Shown piece after piece: positions 27,332-36,315 of a stretch of 64,000 nt of DNA. The translations under genes were made by a program, and so were the position numbers. The notes below the pieces were generated by a model, which saw nothing but the letters and a program-made list of their open reading frames with translations, did not search any database and was not told where the DNA came from. Source of the stretch: Azoarcus sp. Aa7 (GTDB lineage Bacteria > Pseudomonadota > Gammaproteobacteria > Burkholderiales > Rhodocyclaceae). The stretch covers positions 106,403 to 170,402 of the forward strand of contig NZ_QVLR01000037.1 in assembly GCF_014822185.1 (NCBI RefSeq). The letters are read 5' to 3'. Position 1 is the first letter of the stretch. Each line of letters starts with the position of its first letter.

Positions 27332-27454
27332 TCAGTTCTTGAAATGGGCTATGCCCACAATCGTGCGGAAGGCACATGCGGTACTGATACTGCGGAAGTG
27401 CCGGTGTAGAAGCGCGGTCGCGCTAGCGCCGTTTCGCGTCTCGTTCAAATTCAT
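27332..27454 (-). CDS. possible 40-residue leader peptide before the CoA-transferase gene
   Basis: A short frame starting MNLNETRNGASATALLHRHF, preceded by GGAAAGGAATCACG, a good ribosome binding site. It ends 12 bases before the CoA-transferase start, so the two could be translationally coupled. No family is recognised; a leader or upstream ORF with regulatory role is the best guess. Confidence 0.35.
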   Translation of the reverse strand: MNLNETRNGASATALLHRHFRSISTACAFRTIVGIAHFKN

Positions 27455-27753
27455 CGTGATTCCTTTCCGAGCCTGTTGCGTCGGATCTTTGTTGTGAGTC
27501 GAATGCATGATAGGAATCAAGAATAAGGGGGGCAAACGCAATATCTGAAGTGATCTGTGCGGTTTTTGCACTTCGAGAAGTGTGGCGCGATTCGTGGGTG
27601 CTGGCGCCGTGTAAAGCGAAGGGCCGAGTCCGGCGTTCTCTGCCTCGGTCTTATCGTCGTGCCGATCTTCCGCAAGACTGCTCCGACGTACTTGTCATCG
27701 GTGCGGTGGCAGCGATGATGATTGAGAGGCGGGAGACACCTCTATGGCTACCT

Positions 27754-27784
27754 TGCAGATTTGCATCGCATGTGCAATTCTGCA
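27754..27784 (+). promoter_or_regulatory. paired TGCA-N4-TGCA elements, candidate enhancer sites
   Basis: TGCAGATTTGCA and TGCAATTCTGCA start 19 bases apart. The 15-mer TGCAGATTTGCATCG is repeated with one change at 30690-30704, upstream of the next sigma54 promoter. Both pairs are placed as expected for binding sites of a sigma54 activator. Confidence 0.45.
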
Positions 27785-27871
27785 TCATCATCCAAGTTAT
27801 TTCGGATGTGCCTTGAACGGAAAGGCCCCGCTTACGGCCGACTGAGGCGCGTTACCGATTCGCTTTGCGCT

Positions 27872-27887
27872 TGGTAAGGGAATTGCT
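27872..27887 (+). promoter_or_regulatory. weak sigma54-like promoter before the PAS/activator operon
   Basis: TGGTAAGGGAATTGCT has GG and GC exactly 10 bases apart and the -12 half TTGCT intact, but the -24 half departs from TGGCAC. It lies about 60 bases before the start codon at 27948. Confidence 0.35.
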
Positions 27888-27947
27888 TGTCGCTTCGGAT
27901 GTGGCGCGATATGCGCGCCGTGCATCTTGCACAGAGGACCGAAGCAG

Positions 27948-29156
27948 ATGAGTTTTGATGAAAGTCGTCTCGAAGCGAGAGGCGCGCCGCTCCTGGCATT
28001 TCGCGAGGACGGCTCGATTTTGATCGCGAACGATGCAGTGAGCAGGGCGCTGGGCTGCACGACAGATGCTCTCAAGCAGATGGGCCTGCGAGATCTGGTC
28101 GATCCAGGCACGGCGACGACGCTGGAGCACTTCATGAGCGATCGAACCGGGCGGAAGGGGCCCATGCGGTTCGCGCCCATTCCCGTTCGAAAGGCGAAGA
28201 AGCTCAAGTCGTGCACCATGGTGCCGGAACTTTCCGAACTGCACCCAACGGGGCGGATATTGATACTTGAAGGTATGAGCAAGAACGGGGAATGCGGCTT
28301 GGTCGGTGATCTGGAAAGCGAATTGGCGCTGCTTCGCCGTTTCGTGCGGGATTCTGCCGAGGCCATGTGGTGCATGGTCTTTGATGAACCCGTGGACCTG
28401 ACGGTGAACGATGCCGAAATCGTTCGCCAGGTATTCGAGAACCAGTGCCATTGGGGCATCTGCAATGCGGCAATGGCACGCATGTACAACTTGCCTCCCG
28501 GTCTCGATATGACCCAGATGCCGGTGTCGGCGTATTTTCGGCGCAGCACCGCAAATGAGGCCTTCGTCAGGATGCTGATCGAGGCGAATTTCAACATCGA
28601 TGCGGTGCCGACAGTTGAACTCCGCCATGATGGTTCGGTGATGTACGCCGAAACCAGCGTTCGCGCGGATGTCATCGAAGGGCGTCTCCACCGGATGTGG
28701 GGCATCCAGCGTGATGTAACCGACGAGCGTGTGTCTAAGTCGCACCTGGAGTCGCAGGAGCGCAAGGTCAGCAGGGTGCTGGCTGCGTTGCCTGACGGCG
28801 TGCTTGTAATCGATCATCAGCGTACTGTGCTGGCAGTCAATCCTGCGCTGGAAGCCTTACTCGATTGGCCGGCAGATATGATCCTGGGCAGGAGCGCGGG
28901 AGAAATGATCGATCTGGACCAGCCTTTGCCAAACGGCCGCCAGTGGTACGGGCGCGACGTGCAGCGCTGGAGTGCCCAGGTCAAGCGGCGTAATGGTGAC
29001 AGGGTGCTCTGCGACATTCACCTCGCACCAATCGCTGCGGCGGACTCTAAGTACTTCGTGCTCTCCTTTCGCCAAGCCCTTGTCGGCGAGCCCCTCGTGG
29101 GGCCAGTTGGAGCGCAGAAACGGCCACGCAAGCGGCCCCCTAAGGTCGACGGATGA
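27948..29156 (+). CDS. PAS-domain sensory protein
   Basis: A 402-residue cytoplasmic protein made of about three PAS-like units: residues 10-60 (LLAFREDGSILIANDAVSRALG), about 125-250 with the C-terminal RMWGIQRDVTDER typical of a PAS exit strand, and about 265-375 (VLAALPDGVLVIDHQRTVLAVNPALEALLDW). There is no kinase, GGDEF or HTH domain. The Lys/Arg-rich tail (KRPRKRPPK) is disordered. Its end overlaps the sigma54-activator gene by four bases (ATGA), so the two are translationally coupled and the protein probably senses a ligand or redox state for the activator. The ATG at 27948 is chosen over an upstream TTG because of the purine-rich AGAGGACCGAAG spacing. Confidence 0.8.
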   Translation: MSFDESRLEARGAPLLAFREDGSILIANDAVSRALGCTTDALKQMGLRDLVDPGTATTLEHFMSDRTGRKGPMRFAPIPVRKAKKLKSCTMVPELSELHPTGRILILEGMSKNGECGLVGDLESELALLRRFVRDSAEAMWCMVFDEPVDLTVNDAEIVRQVFENQCHWGICNAAMARMYNLPPGLDMTQMPVSAYFRRSTANEAFVRMLIEANFNIDAVPTVELRHDGSVMYAETSVRADVIEGRLHRMWGIQRDVTDERVSKSHLESQERKVSRVLAALPDGVLVIDHQRTVLAVNPALEALLDWPADMILGRSAGEMIDLDQPLPNGRQWYGRDVQRWSAQVKRRNGDRVLCDIHLAPIAAADSKYFVLSFRQALVGEPLVGPVGAQKRPRKRPPKVDG

Positions 29157-30601
29157 AATGGGCGAACAGCGCCGCCGGGCCATTTGAGCAGGCGGGTGAT
29201 ATCGACGTCGAACGACTGCTCGCTGACGACCGTTGGCATGCGTTAGTCGATCTGCTGCCCGATGCGATTACCCTCGTAGACCGCGTCGGCCTGGTGCAGC
29301 ACATGAACGTGGCGGCCGAGAGCCTTAACGAGATCAGTCGGGGCGCGATGGTCGGCAGGCCACTGCGAGACTTCGTGAAGGCCTCAAGGATCGACTGCAC
29401 GCAGCTCATCGAGGGATTTGATCGCGGGAAGAAGCTGCAGGAAGTGGTGGGCGACGCGGACGGCAGGGAGTATCTGCTGCAAACGCGGCCGGTGCACACC
29501 TGGGAGGGCGACCTGAACTGTTACGTCGTCATCCAGCGCAGCCTGGAACAGTTGGCTGAAGTGCTGAACGGCGAGGGGCGGCGGGCCGCGTCGTTTCTGG
29601 CCCAGACCGGTGGCGGCGGAGAATTGTCGCGTGGCGTCGGTGCCGCTAGCGGCGATCTCGTCCTGGGAACACACCTGACATCCTTACTCGAATGCGGCAA
29701 GCGTGCCATCGCACTCGGCAGTCGATTGCTTATCCTGGGGGAGTCGGGAGTGGGGAAGACCGAGCTCGCCCGCATGTTGCATCGTCAGTCGGGCCTGGAA
29801 GGCCGTCCGTTTGTTCACGTCAATTGCGGCAGCATCCCTGAAAGCCTCTTTGAATCGGAGATGTTCGGCTACGAACGCGGAGCGTTTACCGGCGCGACAT
29901 CGAAAGGCAAGAAGGGTCTGATCGAGGTTGCCGACGGAGGCACGCTATTTCTGGATGAAGTGGGCGAAATCCCGCTGCAGTCGCAGGCGAAGATCCTTCA
30001 GGTGCTGGAGGGAGGCGGCCTGCAACGGGTGGGGGCGACGCAGCTGCGTAAGTTGCGCATTCAGGTTATTGCGGCGACGAACCGAGATCTTGCCGAGATG
30101 GTCAAGGAAGGCACCTTCAGGCGGGATCTCTACTATCGACTGTGCGTGGTGCCGCTGAAGTTGGCGCCGCTGCGGGAGCGCAGGGACATCATCGGTCCGC
30201 TGCTCGACAGCTTTCTCGAACGCATCAACCAGCGCCGTAGCCCGCCTCTGCGCATTGATGCCGAGTGCCGTAAGTACATCATGGGGCACGACTATCCCGG
30301 CAACATTCGGGAGCTTCAAAACCTGGTCGAAAATCTCGCGGTGTTGTGCGACGCCGTCGCGCACAAGGAAGATTTGCCTTTTGACCAAGGCATTGCACTG
30401 CAGGATGCTGTCGCGTCCGAACCGTCCTTAACGCCCTCGGTCACCTCGAGCAACGGACTTGCCGGCGCTTCGCTAAAGGACGCGGTTCGGCAGTTCGAAC
30501 AACGTGTGATCGAAGACGCGGTGCGGCGCACGGGCAGCAAGCGCAAGGCGGCCGAGGAACTCGGCGTCGATATCGCTACCATCGTACGAAAGAGCCGCTA
30601 A
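29153..30601 (+). CDS. sigma54-dependent transcriptional activator (PAS, AAA+, Fis-type HTH)
   Basis: A 482-residue enhancer-binding protein. A PAS domain spans about residues 25-130 ([22 protein letters not shown]). The AAA+ core has Walker A GESGVGKT at 196-203, the sigma54-contacting GAFTGA at 243-248, Walker [12 protein letters not shown] and the sensor [11 protein letters not shown]. The C-terminus carries a short Fis-like helix-turn-helix ([22 protein letters not shown], in two helices). There is no receiver domain, so control is probably by ligand through its own or the partner's PAS domains. Coupled to the PAS gene. Sigma54-type promoters downstream at 30800 and 39386 are the likely targets. 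Confidence 0.95.
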   Translation: MKWANSAAGPFEQAGDIDVERLLADDRWHALVDLLPDAITLVDRVGLVQHMNVAAESLNEISRGAMVGRPLRDFVKASRIDCTQLIEGFDRGKKLQEVVGDADGREYLLQTRPVHTWEGDLNCYVVIQRSLEQLAEVLNGEGRRAASFLAQTGGGGELSRGVGAASGDLVLGTHLTSLLECGKRAIALGSRLLILGESGVGKTELARMLHRQSGLEGRPFVHVNCGSIPESLFESEMFGYERGAFTGATSKGKKGLIEVADGGTLFLDEVGEIPLQSQAKILQVLEGGGLQRVGATQLRKLRIQVIAATNRDLAEMVKEGTFRRDLYYRLCVVPLKLAPLRERRDIIGPLLDSFLERINQRRSPPLRIDAECRKYIMGHDYPGNIRELQNLVENLAVLCDAVAHKEDLPFDQGIALQDAVASEPSLTPSVTSSNGLAGASLKDAVRQFEQRVIEDAVRRTGSKRKAAEELGVDIATIVRKSR

Positions 30602-30689
30602 GCGGCATCCCGAAGAAGACGACGTAAGTTGTCCGGCCCTTTGCGGCACGGCGTGCTGACGTCCGCCTATGAAAACAGCATGTTGGTGC

Positions 30690-30742
30690 TGCGGATTTGC
30701 ATCGGTTATGGGTGAACTTGCAGCAGTAGCGCTCGCGCGAGC
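30690..30742 (+). promoter_or_regulatory. upstream activator elements before the flavoprotein operon
   Basis: TGCGGATTTGCA at 30690-30701, a weaker half-match GGTGAACTTGCA at 30711-30722, and a perfect dyad GCTCGCGCGAGC at 30731-30742. They lie about 85-135 bases upstream of the predicted sigma54 transcription start, the normal enhancer range. Confidence 0.4.
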
Positions 30743-30799
30743 CACAGTTTAGCTGATAGAAAAATAAAAACTTCATATCAAACAAGGTTTTGAGAAAGC

Positions 30800-30815
30800 T
30801 GGCACGGTAGTTGTC
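30800..30815 (+). promoter_or_regulatory. sigma54 (-24/-12) promoter of the flavoprotein/ETF operon
   Basis: TGGCACGGTAGTTGTC fits TGGCACG-N4-TTGCA except for GT instead of GC at -12. GG and GT are 10 bases apart. It lies 66 bases before the start codon at 30881 and directly follows the gene for a sigma54 activator. Confidence 0.7.
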
Positions 30816-30880
30816 TCTAGGTAAGCGGCAAGGCGGAAGAGGTTCCGCCCGACGTTCAAATACCGAGAGGAGATTTCCAG

Positions 30881-33082
30881 ATGGCCCGCGATCCGAAATA
30901 CGACATCCTTTTCGACCCGATTCGCATCGGACCGAAAGTGTCTCGCAACCGCTTCTTCCAGACTTCGCACTGTGCCGGTCCTGGCTCCGAGCGTCCCGGT
31001 GCACAGGCGCAACTGCGCGGCACGAAGGCCGAAGGCGGGTGGGGTGTCGTATTTACCGAATATTGCTCGATCCATCCCGAGGCCGACGAATACCCCTATA
31101 CGTCGGCGCGCATCTGGGATGACGGTGACGTACGTAACCTGGGCCACATGTGCGACGTCGCGCACAGCCATGGCTCGCTCGCCGGAATCCAGTTGTGGTA
31201 CAGCGGCGGCAACGCGCCCTCGCTGGAATCGCGCGAACCCGGACGGTCTCCTAGCCAGTGGGTGTCGCCGATGTTTGCGACGCGTTCGGTGTACGGCTAC
31301 GAGATGGACGAGTCGGACATTAAGGCCGTGATCAACATGTATGTCGAGGCGGGCAAGCGGGCCGAACAGGCAGGCTTCGATCTGCTGGAGGTGTCGGCCG
31401 GGGATGACACCGTGCCGATCCAGTTCCTCGAGCCGCGCTTCAACAAGCGCACCGACAAGTACGGCGGCAGCTTCGAGAACCGTGCGCGGTTCTTCATCGA
31501 GCTGATGCACGCGCTGAAGAACGGCCTCGGGGACCGCTGCGCCATCACGACGCGCTTCGAGATGGACACTCTCCACGGGCCCGAGGGTGTCGAGGCGCAC
31601 GAGGACGGAGTGCGCTTGCTGGAACTGTTCCGCAAGGAAGGGGTGGTCGATCTCGTTGCACTGAAGATCGGGGACTACGCCGAGTGGGGCGAGGACGCCG
31701 GAGGATCGCGCTTCCGCAAATCAGGGTGGATGACGCCGTTCATCAAGCAGGGCAAGTCGATCCTAGGTCCGGATATCCCGGTCGTCGGTAATGGGCGCTT
31801 CACCAGCCCGGACGACATGATCGGCATGATCAAGAGCGGTGTCGTGGACCTGATCGGTGCGGCGCGGCCGTCGATCGCCGACCCGTTCCTGCCGAAGAAG
31901 ATCGAGGAAGGACGGCTCGAGGACATCCGGGAGTGCATCGGCTGCAACATCTGCGTGTCGAAGTTCAACCAGGTCGGCCAGATCATGTGCACGCAAAACC
32001 AGACGATGGGTGAGGAATATCGTCGCGGTTGGCATCCTGAGAAGTTCAGCAAGACCACGAAGCCGTGCTCCGTGCTGATCGTCGGCGGGGGGCCTGCCGG
32101 CATGGAATGCGCGCGCGTACTCGGCGAGCGTGGATACGGAGTGCACCTACGCGAGGCCGAGGCCGAGTTGGGCGGGCACTGGAAGCATGTGGCGAAGCTG
32201 CCGCGCCTCAACGAATGGGGGCGTGTGGTCACCTACCGCCAGATCCAGCTGTCGAAGATGAAGAACGTCGAGGTGCACCTGGGGGTCGGCAAGATGAGCG
32301 CCGACGATGTGCTCGAATATGGCGCGGACAAGGTTGTCATTGCGACCGGCTCGCACTGGTGGGGTAATGGAATCGGGCCGGGTTGCGGGCCGATTCCGGG
32401 TGCCGACGACAGCCTGCCGCACGTACTGACTCCCTACCAGATCGTGCAGGGCAAGCCAGTGCCGGGTAAGCGCGTGCTAGTGCTCGACGGCGAGGGGCAT
32501 TTCCTCGGGATCACGCTGGCTGAAATGATGGCGGATCAGGGCAAGGAAGTGACCTACGTCTGCGACGCATCCGAGGTTGCCGAATACGGCGTGTTCACGC
32601 TCGAGGCGCCCAACAACAAGCGCATGCTGTTCGAGAAGGGTATCAAGACCTGGCGCAACCACTGGGTGAGCAAGATCGAGCCGGGCAAGGTCACCCTGAC
32701 TTATCTGTATAAGCACGGCCCCGATCTGCTGGGCCCCGAGTCCGGCGGGATCCCGCGCCGCGACAATGGTGGCGATTTCACCGTCGATGTCGATGCGGTG
32801 ATTCTCGTGACGTCGCGCTATTCCGATAACGCACTGTGGAACGAGCTCAAGGCGCGCAAGGCAGAGTGGGCCGAGAACGAAATCCAGGACATTTACCGCA
32901 TTGGGGACTGCAAGGCGCCGGCGCAGGTGAATCAGGCGATGTGGGACGGTCACCGCCTGGCGCGTGAGTTCGACAGCGAACATCCCGCTTATCCGCTGCC
33001 TTGGATCCGTGAGCGCCAGCTGTGGGGCAACGAAACGGTGCCGAGGCTGGGGGACAAGCGCCTCAAGGTCGAGATCGACTGA
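30881..33082 (+). CDS. trimethylamine-dehydrogenase-like FMN/4Fe-4S oxidoreductase
   Basis: A 733-residue flavoprotein that matches trimethylamine/dimethylamine dehydrogenase over its full length (about 729 residues). An Old-Yellow-Enzyme-like barrel spans 1-350, with Cys31 in FFQTSHCAGPG at the position of the 6-S-cysteinyl-FMN attachment. The 4Fe-4S cysteines are Cys352, 355, 358 and 370 (CIGCNICV...MCTQN). An ADP/FAD-type region follows (SVLIVGGGPAGMECARVL). At the position of the TMADH active-site Tyr and His (YGAHS as I recall it) this protein has SAGDD, so the substrate is probably not trimethylamine. It also fits the dimethylglycine-demethylase DgcA type. Downstream genes supply an ETF route to the quinone pool. 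Confidence 0.88.
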   Translation: MARDPKYDILFDPIRIGPKVSRNRFFQTSHCAGPGSERPGAQAQLRGTKAEGGWGVVFTEYCSIHPEADEYPYTSARIWDDGDVRNLGHMCDVAHSHGSLAGIQLWYSGGNAPSLESREPGRSPSQWVSPMFATRSVYGYEMDESDIKAVINMYVEAGKRAEQAGFDLLEVSAGDDTVPIQFLEPRFNKRTDKYGGSFENRARFFIELMHALKNGLGDRCAITTRFEMDTLHGPEGVEAHEDGVRLLELFRKEGVVDLVALKIGDYAEWGEDAGGSRFRKSGWMTPFIKQGKSILGPDIPVVGNGRFTSPDDMIGMIKSGVVDLIGAARPSIADPFLPKKIEEGRLEDIRECIGCNICVSKFNQVGQIMCTQNQTMGEEYRRGWHPEKFSKTTKPCSVLIVGGGPAGMECARVLGERGYGVHLREAEAELGGHWKHVAKLPRLNEWGRVVTYRQIQLSKMKNVEVHLGVGKMSADDVLEYGADKVVIATGSHWWGNGIGPGCGPIPGADDSLPHVLTPYQIVQGKPVPGKRVLVLDGEGHFLGITLAEMMADQGKEVTYVCDASEVAEYGVFTLEAPNNKRMLFEKGIKTWRNHWVSKIEPGKVTLTYLYKHGPDLLGPESGGIPRRDNGGDFTVDVDAVILVTSRYSDNALWNELKARKAEWAENEIQDIYRIGDCKAPAQVNQAMWDGHRLAREFDSEHPAYPLPWIRERQLWGNETVPRLGDKRLKVEID

Positions 33083-33183
33083 GTCTGCGAGGACGGGTGC
33101 CATGAGGCACCTGTCCGTCTCCTGCCGGGGTGCGGAGTCGCGCGCCTGGCTCCGTTTCACCATCGTCAGACGGCTTCGAGACC

Positions 33184-36100
33184 ATGGAAACACGTGAGTT
33201 GTTCTGGGGGCTGGGTGCGTCCGGCAAGCTGATTTTCTACGTTATCGGCTTCGCCGCGCTCGCCGCCTTCGTGCTGGGCTTTGCCCGCAATATCGTCAAA
33301 TATCGGCGCGGACGGCCGCTTCCGGCACCGCTGGATCTGGTCGCGGGAGTGCGCCGTATGGTCGCGGACCTCGCTACGCATCGAGGCTTGCGACGGCGCG
33401 ACCGCTACGCAGGACTCGCCCATACGGCGATCTTCGTCGGCTTCGCGCTGCTTTTCGTCGGGACTACGACGATCACGCTTGAATACGACATCCTTGAGCC
33501 TCTATTCGGTGTCACGTTCTGGAAGGGCAACTTCTTCCTGCTGTTCGGATTGACGCTCGATCTCGCCGGCCTTGCGCTGGTCGCCGGTCTGCTATTGATG
33601 ATGGTGCGCCGCGTTGTCTTTGCGCTGCCCAAACTCGAGTACCTGCGTGCGTATCGCGGTGAGACCGAATTGCGTCCGGCCGCCAAGCGCTGGAAGGTGG
33701 AGGATTGGGTGTTCCTGATCGCGCTGCTCGCGATTGCGCTATCAGGCTTCGTGCAGGAAGGCGTGCGTCACGCGATGGAGCGCCCCGCCTGGGGAGCCTG
33801 GGAACCGGTCGGTGCGGCAATCGGCGTGTTGTTCAGTGCCACTTTGTCCCAGGATGGCATTGCAGCGTTGCGTGCGGCCAATTGGTGGCTGCATGGCTTC
33901 GCGGCACTGGCATTCATCGTCGCCCTTCCCTGGTGGAAGGCGCGCCACATCCTGGCAGTGCTGGGTTCGCTTGCCGCGCGGGATCCGCTGGCGCTCCGCC
34001 GGCTGCCGCGTCAGGCCGAAGACGCTCCTGCAGTCGGTGTCGCAACTGTCGCGGATCTGAGCTGGAAGGACATGCTCGACCTCGATGCCTGCACCAAATG
34101 CGGTCGTTGCCATGACGCCTGCCCTGCGCGCGCTTCCGGTTATCCCCTGAGCCCGCGCGACCTGATCCTCGACCTGCGCGTGCATAACGACGCGGCGCAG
34201 GGCAAGCCGCAGGCCGGTGTTGACCTGATCGGCGCGGTGACCGGAAGCGGTGTGATCGATCCGGAAACCTTGTGGTCGTGCCGAACCTGCGGCGCGTGCC
34301 AGGAAATCTGTCCGGTGGGGGTCGAGCACCCAGTGAAGATCGTCCAGATGCGTCGGCAGCTGGTCGAGCGCGGCGAGCTCGATCCGCTGCTCAAGACCAC
34401 GCTGGACACGATCGCCAACACCGGCAACAGCTTCGGCGAAAGCGGTCGCAAGCGGGCCGCATGGACGCGTGAGCTGGATTTCCCGGTCAAGGACATTCGC
34501 AAGGAGACGGCAGAGCTGTTGTGGTTCGTCGGCGACTATGCGTCGTTCGATCCCCGCAACCAGCGGGTGAGCCGCACGTTCGCGCGTCTCCTGCGTGCCG
34601 CGAAGCAGGACTTTGCCTTGTTGCACGAAGGGGAGCGAACGGCCGGCAACGATGTCAGGCGGGTTGGCGAGGAAGGCCTGTTCGAGTCGCTGGTCGAGCA
34701 CAACCTCGGGCAGATGGGCGCAGCGCAGGCGTTCAAGCGGATTGTGACGACCGATCCGCACAGCTTCAACACGCTGAAGAACGAATACCCTGAGTTCGGG
34801 CCCACGGCGCCCGTGAGCCACTACACCGAGGTGCTGTGCGAGCTGCTCGAGGCAGGCGTGCTGAAGGTGAAGCAACCGCTCGGATTGCGCGTGACCTTCC
34901 ACGATCCCTGTCATCTGGGTCGCCTGAACAAGCGCTACGACGCGCCACGCCGAGTGCTGGAGCTGATCGGCTGCGAACTGGTGGAAATGCCGCGTAACCG
35001 TGACAACTCCTTCTGCTGCGGGGCCGGCGGCGGCCGTATCTGGATCCCCGACAAGCCTGGCACCAGCAAGCCGTCCGAGTCGCGCGTGCATGAGGCAGCG
35101 GGATTGGGTGGAATCGATGTGTTTGTTACCTGTTGTCCGAAGGATCTCACCATGTTTGAAGATGCACGCAAGACCGCGGGTCATGAGAAGGATTTCGTCG
35201 TCGAGGACATTGCCGAACTCGTTGCCCGTGCGATCGAACTCGAATCGCTCAAGCTCGCCGACCTGCCGGACTTCGCTGAGCGTCTGACCTCCGCCGTCGC
35301 CGATCGCGTGGCGCAGGCGGTGGGCGCGCGCCTCGATGCGATCCTCGCAGCGCGTCCAATCGCGCTGCAGGCGGCGGTCGTGCCGGCGCTGCCCGTGGTT
35401 GCCGAGCCCGCGGCGCCTACCATAAGCGCCGCGGCGGATGCCGCTGCCGTGGCTGCCGCGCCTGCACCGGCGTCCCCAGCATGGCAGATCAGCCCGGTGG
35501 TGCCGGTGGACTTGCCGGCCTATGAGGTGCCGCCGTGCGACGGGCCGCGCATTCTCGTGACCGTAAAGCATGTCGGAAAGCTGGGGGACGAGTTCCACTT
35601 CACTTCGGATGGCCGCGGCATCGACAGCGAGTTCTTCGAATACCAGCTGAACGAATTCGATGACGTAGCGCTGGAAGAGGCGCTGCAATTGATCGAAAAA
35701 GCCGGTCGGGGCGAAGTCGTGGTGGTGACGGTGGGGCCGGCGGAAGCCGAAGAGACGCTGCGCAAGGCGCTCGCGAAAGGCGCGCACCGCGGTGTACGAG
35801 TGTGGGATGACTCCCTGGTCGGCGCGGATCCCATTGCTGTAGCGCGGCTGCTCGCCGGCGTTGCCCTGAAGGAACAGCCCAGCCTCGTCATCGGCGGCGT
35901 CCAATCAAGCGATATGGCCAATGGAGCTACCGGCGTTGCCCTCGCCCGATTGCTTGGGTGGCCACGTGCAGCGGTGGTTGTGGCGACCGAATGGGACGGC
36001 GGCGAGCGCATGACCGTCACGCGCGAGCTCGAGGGTGGTCTGCGCCATCGCTTCAGTCTGGCGCTACCTGCGCTACTGACGATGCAAACCGGGGCCAATA

Positions 36101-36315
36101 CGCCCCGTTACGCGACGATGCGAATGCAGAAGCAGGCGAAGTCGAAGCCGGTCGCCGAGGTCGCGGCGGGTGCGGATGACGCGTGGGCCTCGGCTTGGGT
36201 GGAACGTCTGGCCGAGCCGCCCGAGACGCGTGCGACGATGTTGAACGGAACGCCGGACGAGGTGGCTGCCCAGGTGCTGCAGATCGTCCGCGAGAAAATG
36301 GGAGCGAACGCATGA
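33184..36315 (+). CDS. membrane 4Fe-4S oxidoreductase (DgcB/HdrD-like) fused to EtfB
   Basis: A 1043-residue fusion. Residues 1-260 have about five membrane helices (for example KLIFYVIGFAALAAFVLGF), resembling NarI-like haem b domains. Two 4Fe-4S sites follow, CTKCGRCHDACP and CRTCGACQEICP, then CCG-type repeats (HDPCHLGR, NSFCCGAGGG, VTCCPKDL) as in heterodisulfide reductase subunit D and DgcB. After an Ala/Pro linker (about 700-770), residues about 785-1040 are a complete EtfB (RILVTVKHVGKLGDEFHF, MTVTRELEGGLRHRFSL). The start at 33184 gives a short N-terminus before helix 1. Its stop overlaps the etfA start. It probably takes electrons from the flavoprotein through ETF into quinone. Confidence 0.88.
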   Translation: METRELFWGLGASGKLIFYVIGFAALAAFVLGFARNIVKYRRGRPLPAPLDLVAGVRRMVADLATHRGLRRRDRYAGLAHTAIFVGFALLFVGTTTITLEYDILEPLFGVTFWKGNFFLLFGLTLDLAGLALVAGLLLMMVRRVVFALPKLEYLRAYRGETELRPAAKRWKVEDWVFLIALLAIALSGFVQEGVRHAMERPAWGAWEPVGAAIGVLFSATLSQDGIAALRAANWWLHGFAALAFIVALPWWKARHILAVLGSLAARDPLALRRLPRQAEDAPAVGVATVADLSWKDMLDLDACTKCGRCHDACPARASGYPLSPRDLILDLRVHNDAAQGKPQAGVDLIGAVTGSGVIDPETLWSCRTCGACQEICPVGVEHPVKIVQMRRQLVERGELDPLLKTTLDTIANTGNSFGESGRKRAAWTRELDFPVKDIRKETAELLWFVGDYASFDPRNQRVSRTFARLLRAAKQDFALLHEGERTAGNDVRRVGEEGLFESLVEHNLGQMGAAQAFKRIVTTDPHSFNTLKNEYPEFGPTAPVSHYTEVLCELLEAGVLKVKQPLGLRVTFHDPCHLGRLNKRYDAPRRVLELIGCELVEMPRNRDNSFCCGAGGGRIWIPDKPGTSKPSESRVHEAAGLGGIDVFVTCCPKDLTMFEDARKTAGHEKDFVVEDIAELVARAIELESLKLADLPDFAERLTSAVADRVAQAVGARLDAILAARPIALQAAVVPALPVVAEPAAPTISAAADAAAVAAAPAPASPAWQISPVVPVDLPAYEVPPCDGPRILVTVKHVGKLGDEFHFTSDGRGIDSEFFEYQLNEFDDVALEEALQLIEKAGRGEVVVVTVGPAEAEETLRKALAKGAHRGVRVWDDSLVGADPIAVARLLAGVALKEQPSLVIGGVQSSDMANGATGVALARLLGWPRAAVVVATEWDGGERMTVTRELEGGLRHRFSLALPALLTMQTGANTPRYATMRMQKQAKSKPVAEVAAGADDAWASAWVERLAEPPETRATMLNGTPDEVAAQVLQIVREKMGANA

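Larger units (their letters stand above)
27455..27947. other. divergent promoter region between CoA-transferase operon and PAS/activator operon
   Basis: No gene seen. It holds the small dyad CACTTC-GA-GAAGTG at about 27569-27582, a pair of TGCA-N4-TGCA elements at 27754-27765 and 27773-27784, and a weak sigma54-like promoter at 27872. These could serve either of the two divergent operons. Confidence 0.6.

Noticed and set aside
30881..33082. Genuine trimethylamine dehydrogenase
   Set aside because: The covalent FMN and Fe-S ligands agree, but the amine-site Tyr and His are replaced, so only the family is called.
33742..35904. A 720-codon antisense frame opposite the Fe-S/EtfB fusion gene
   Set aside because: The plus-strand protein has clear Fe-S and ETF motifs across the same bases; the antisense product has no recognisable domain.
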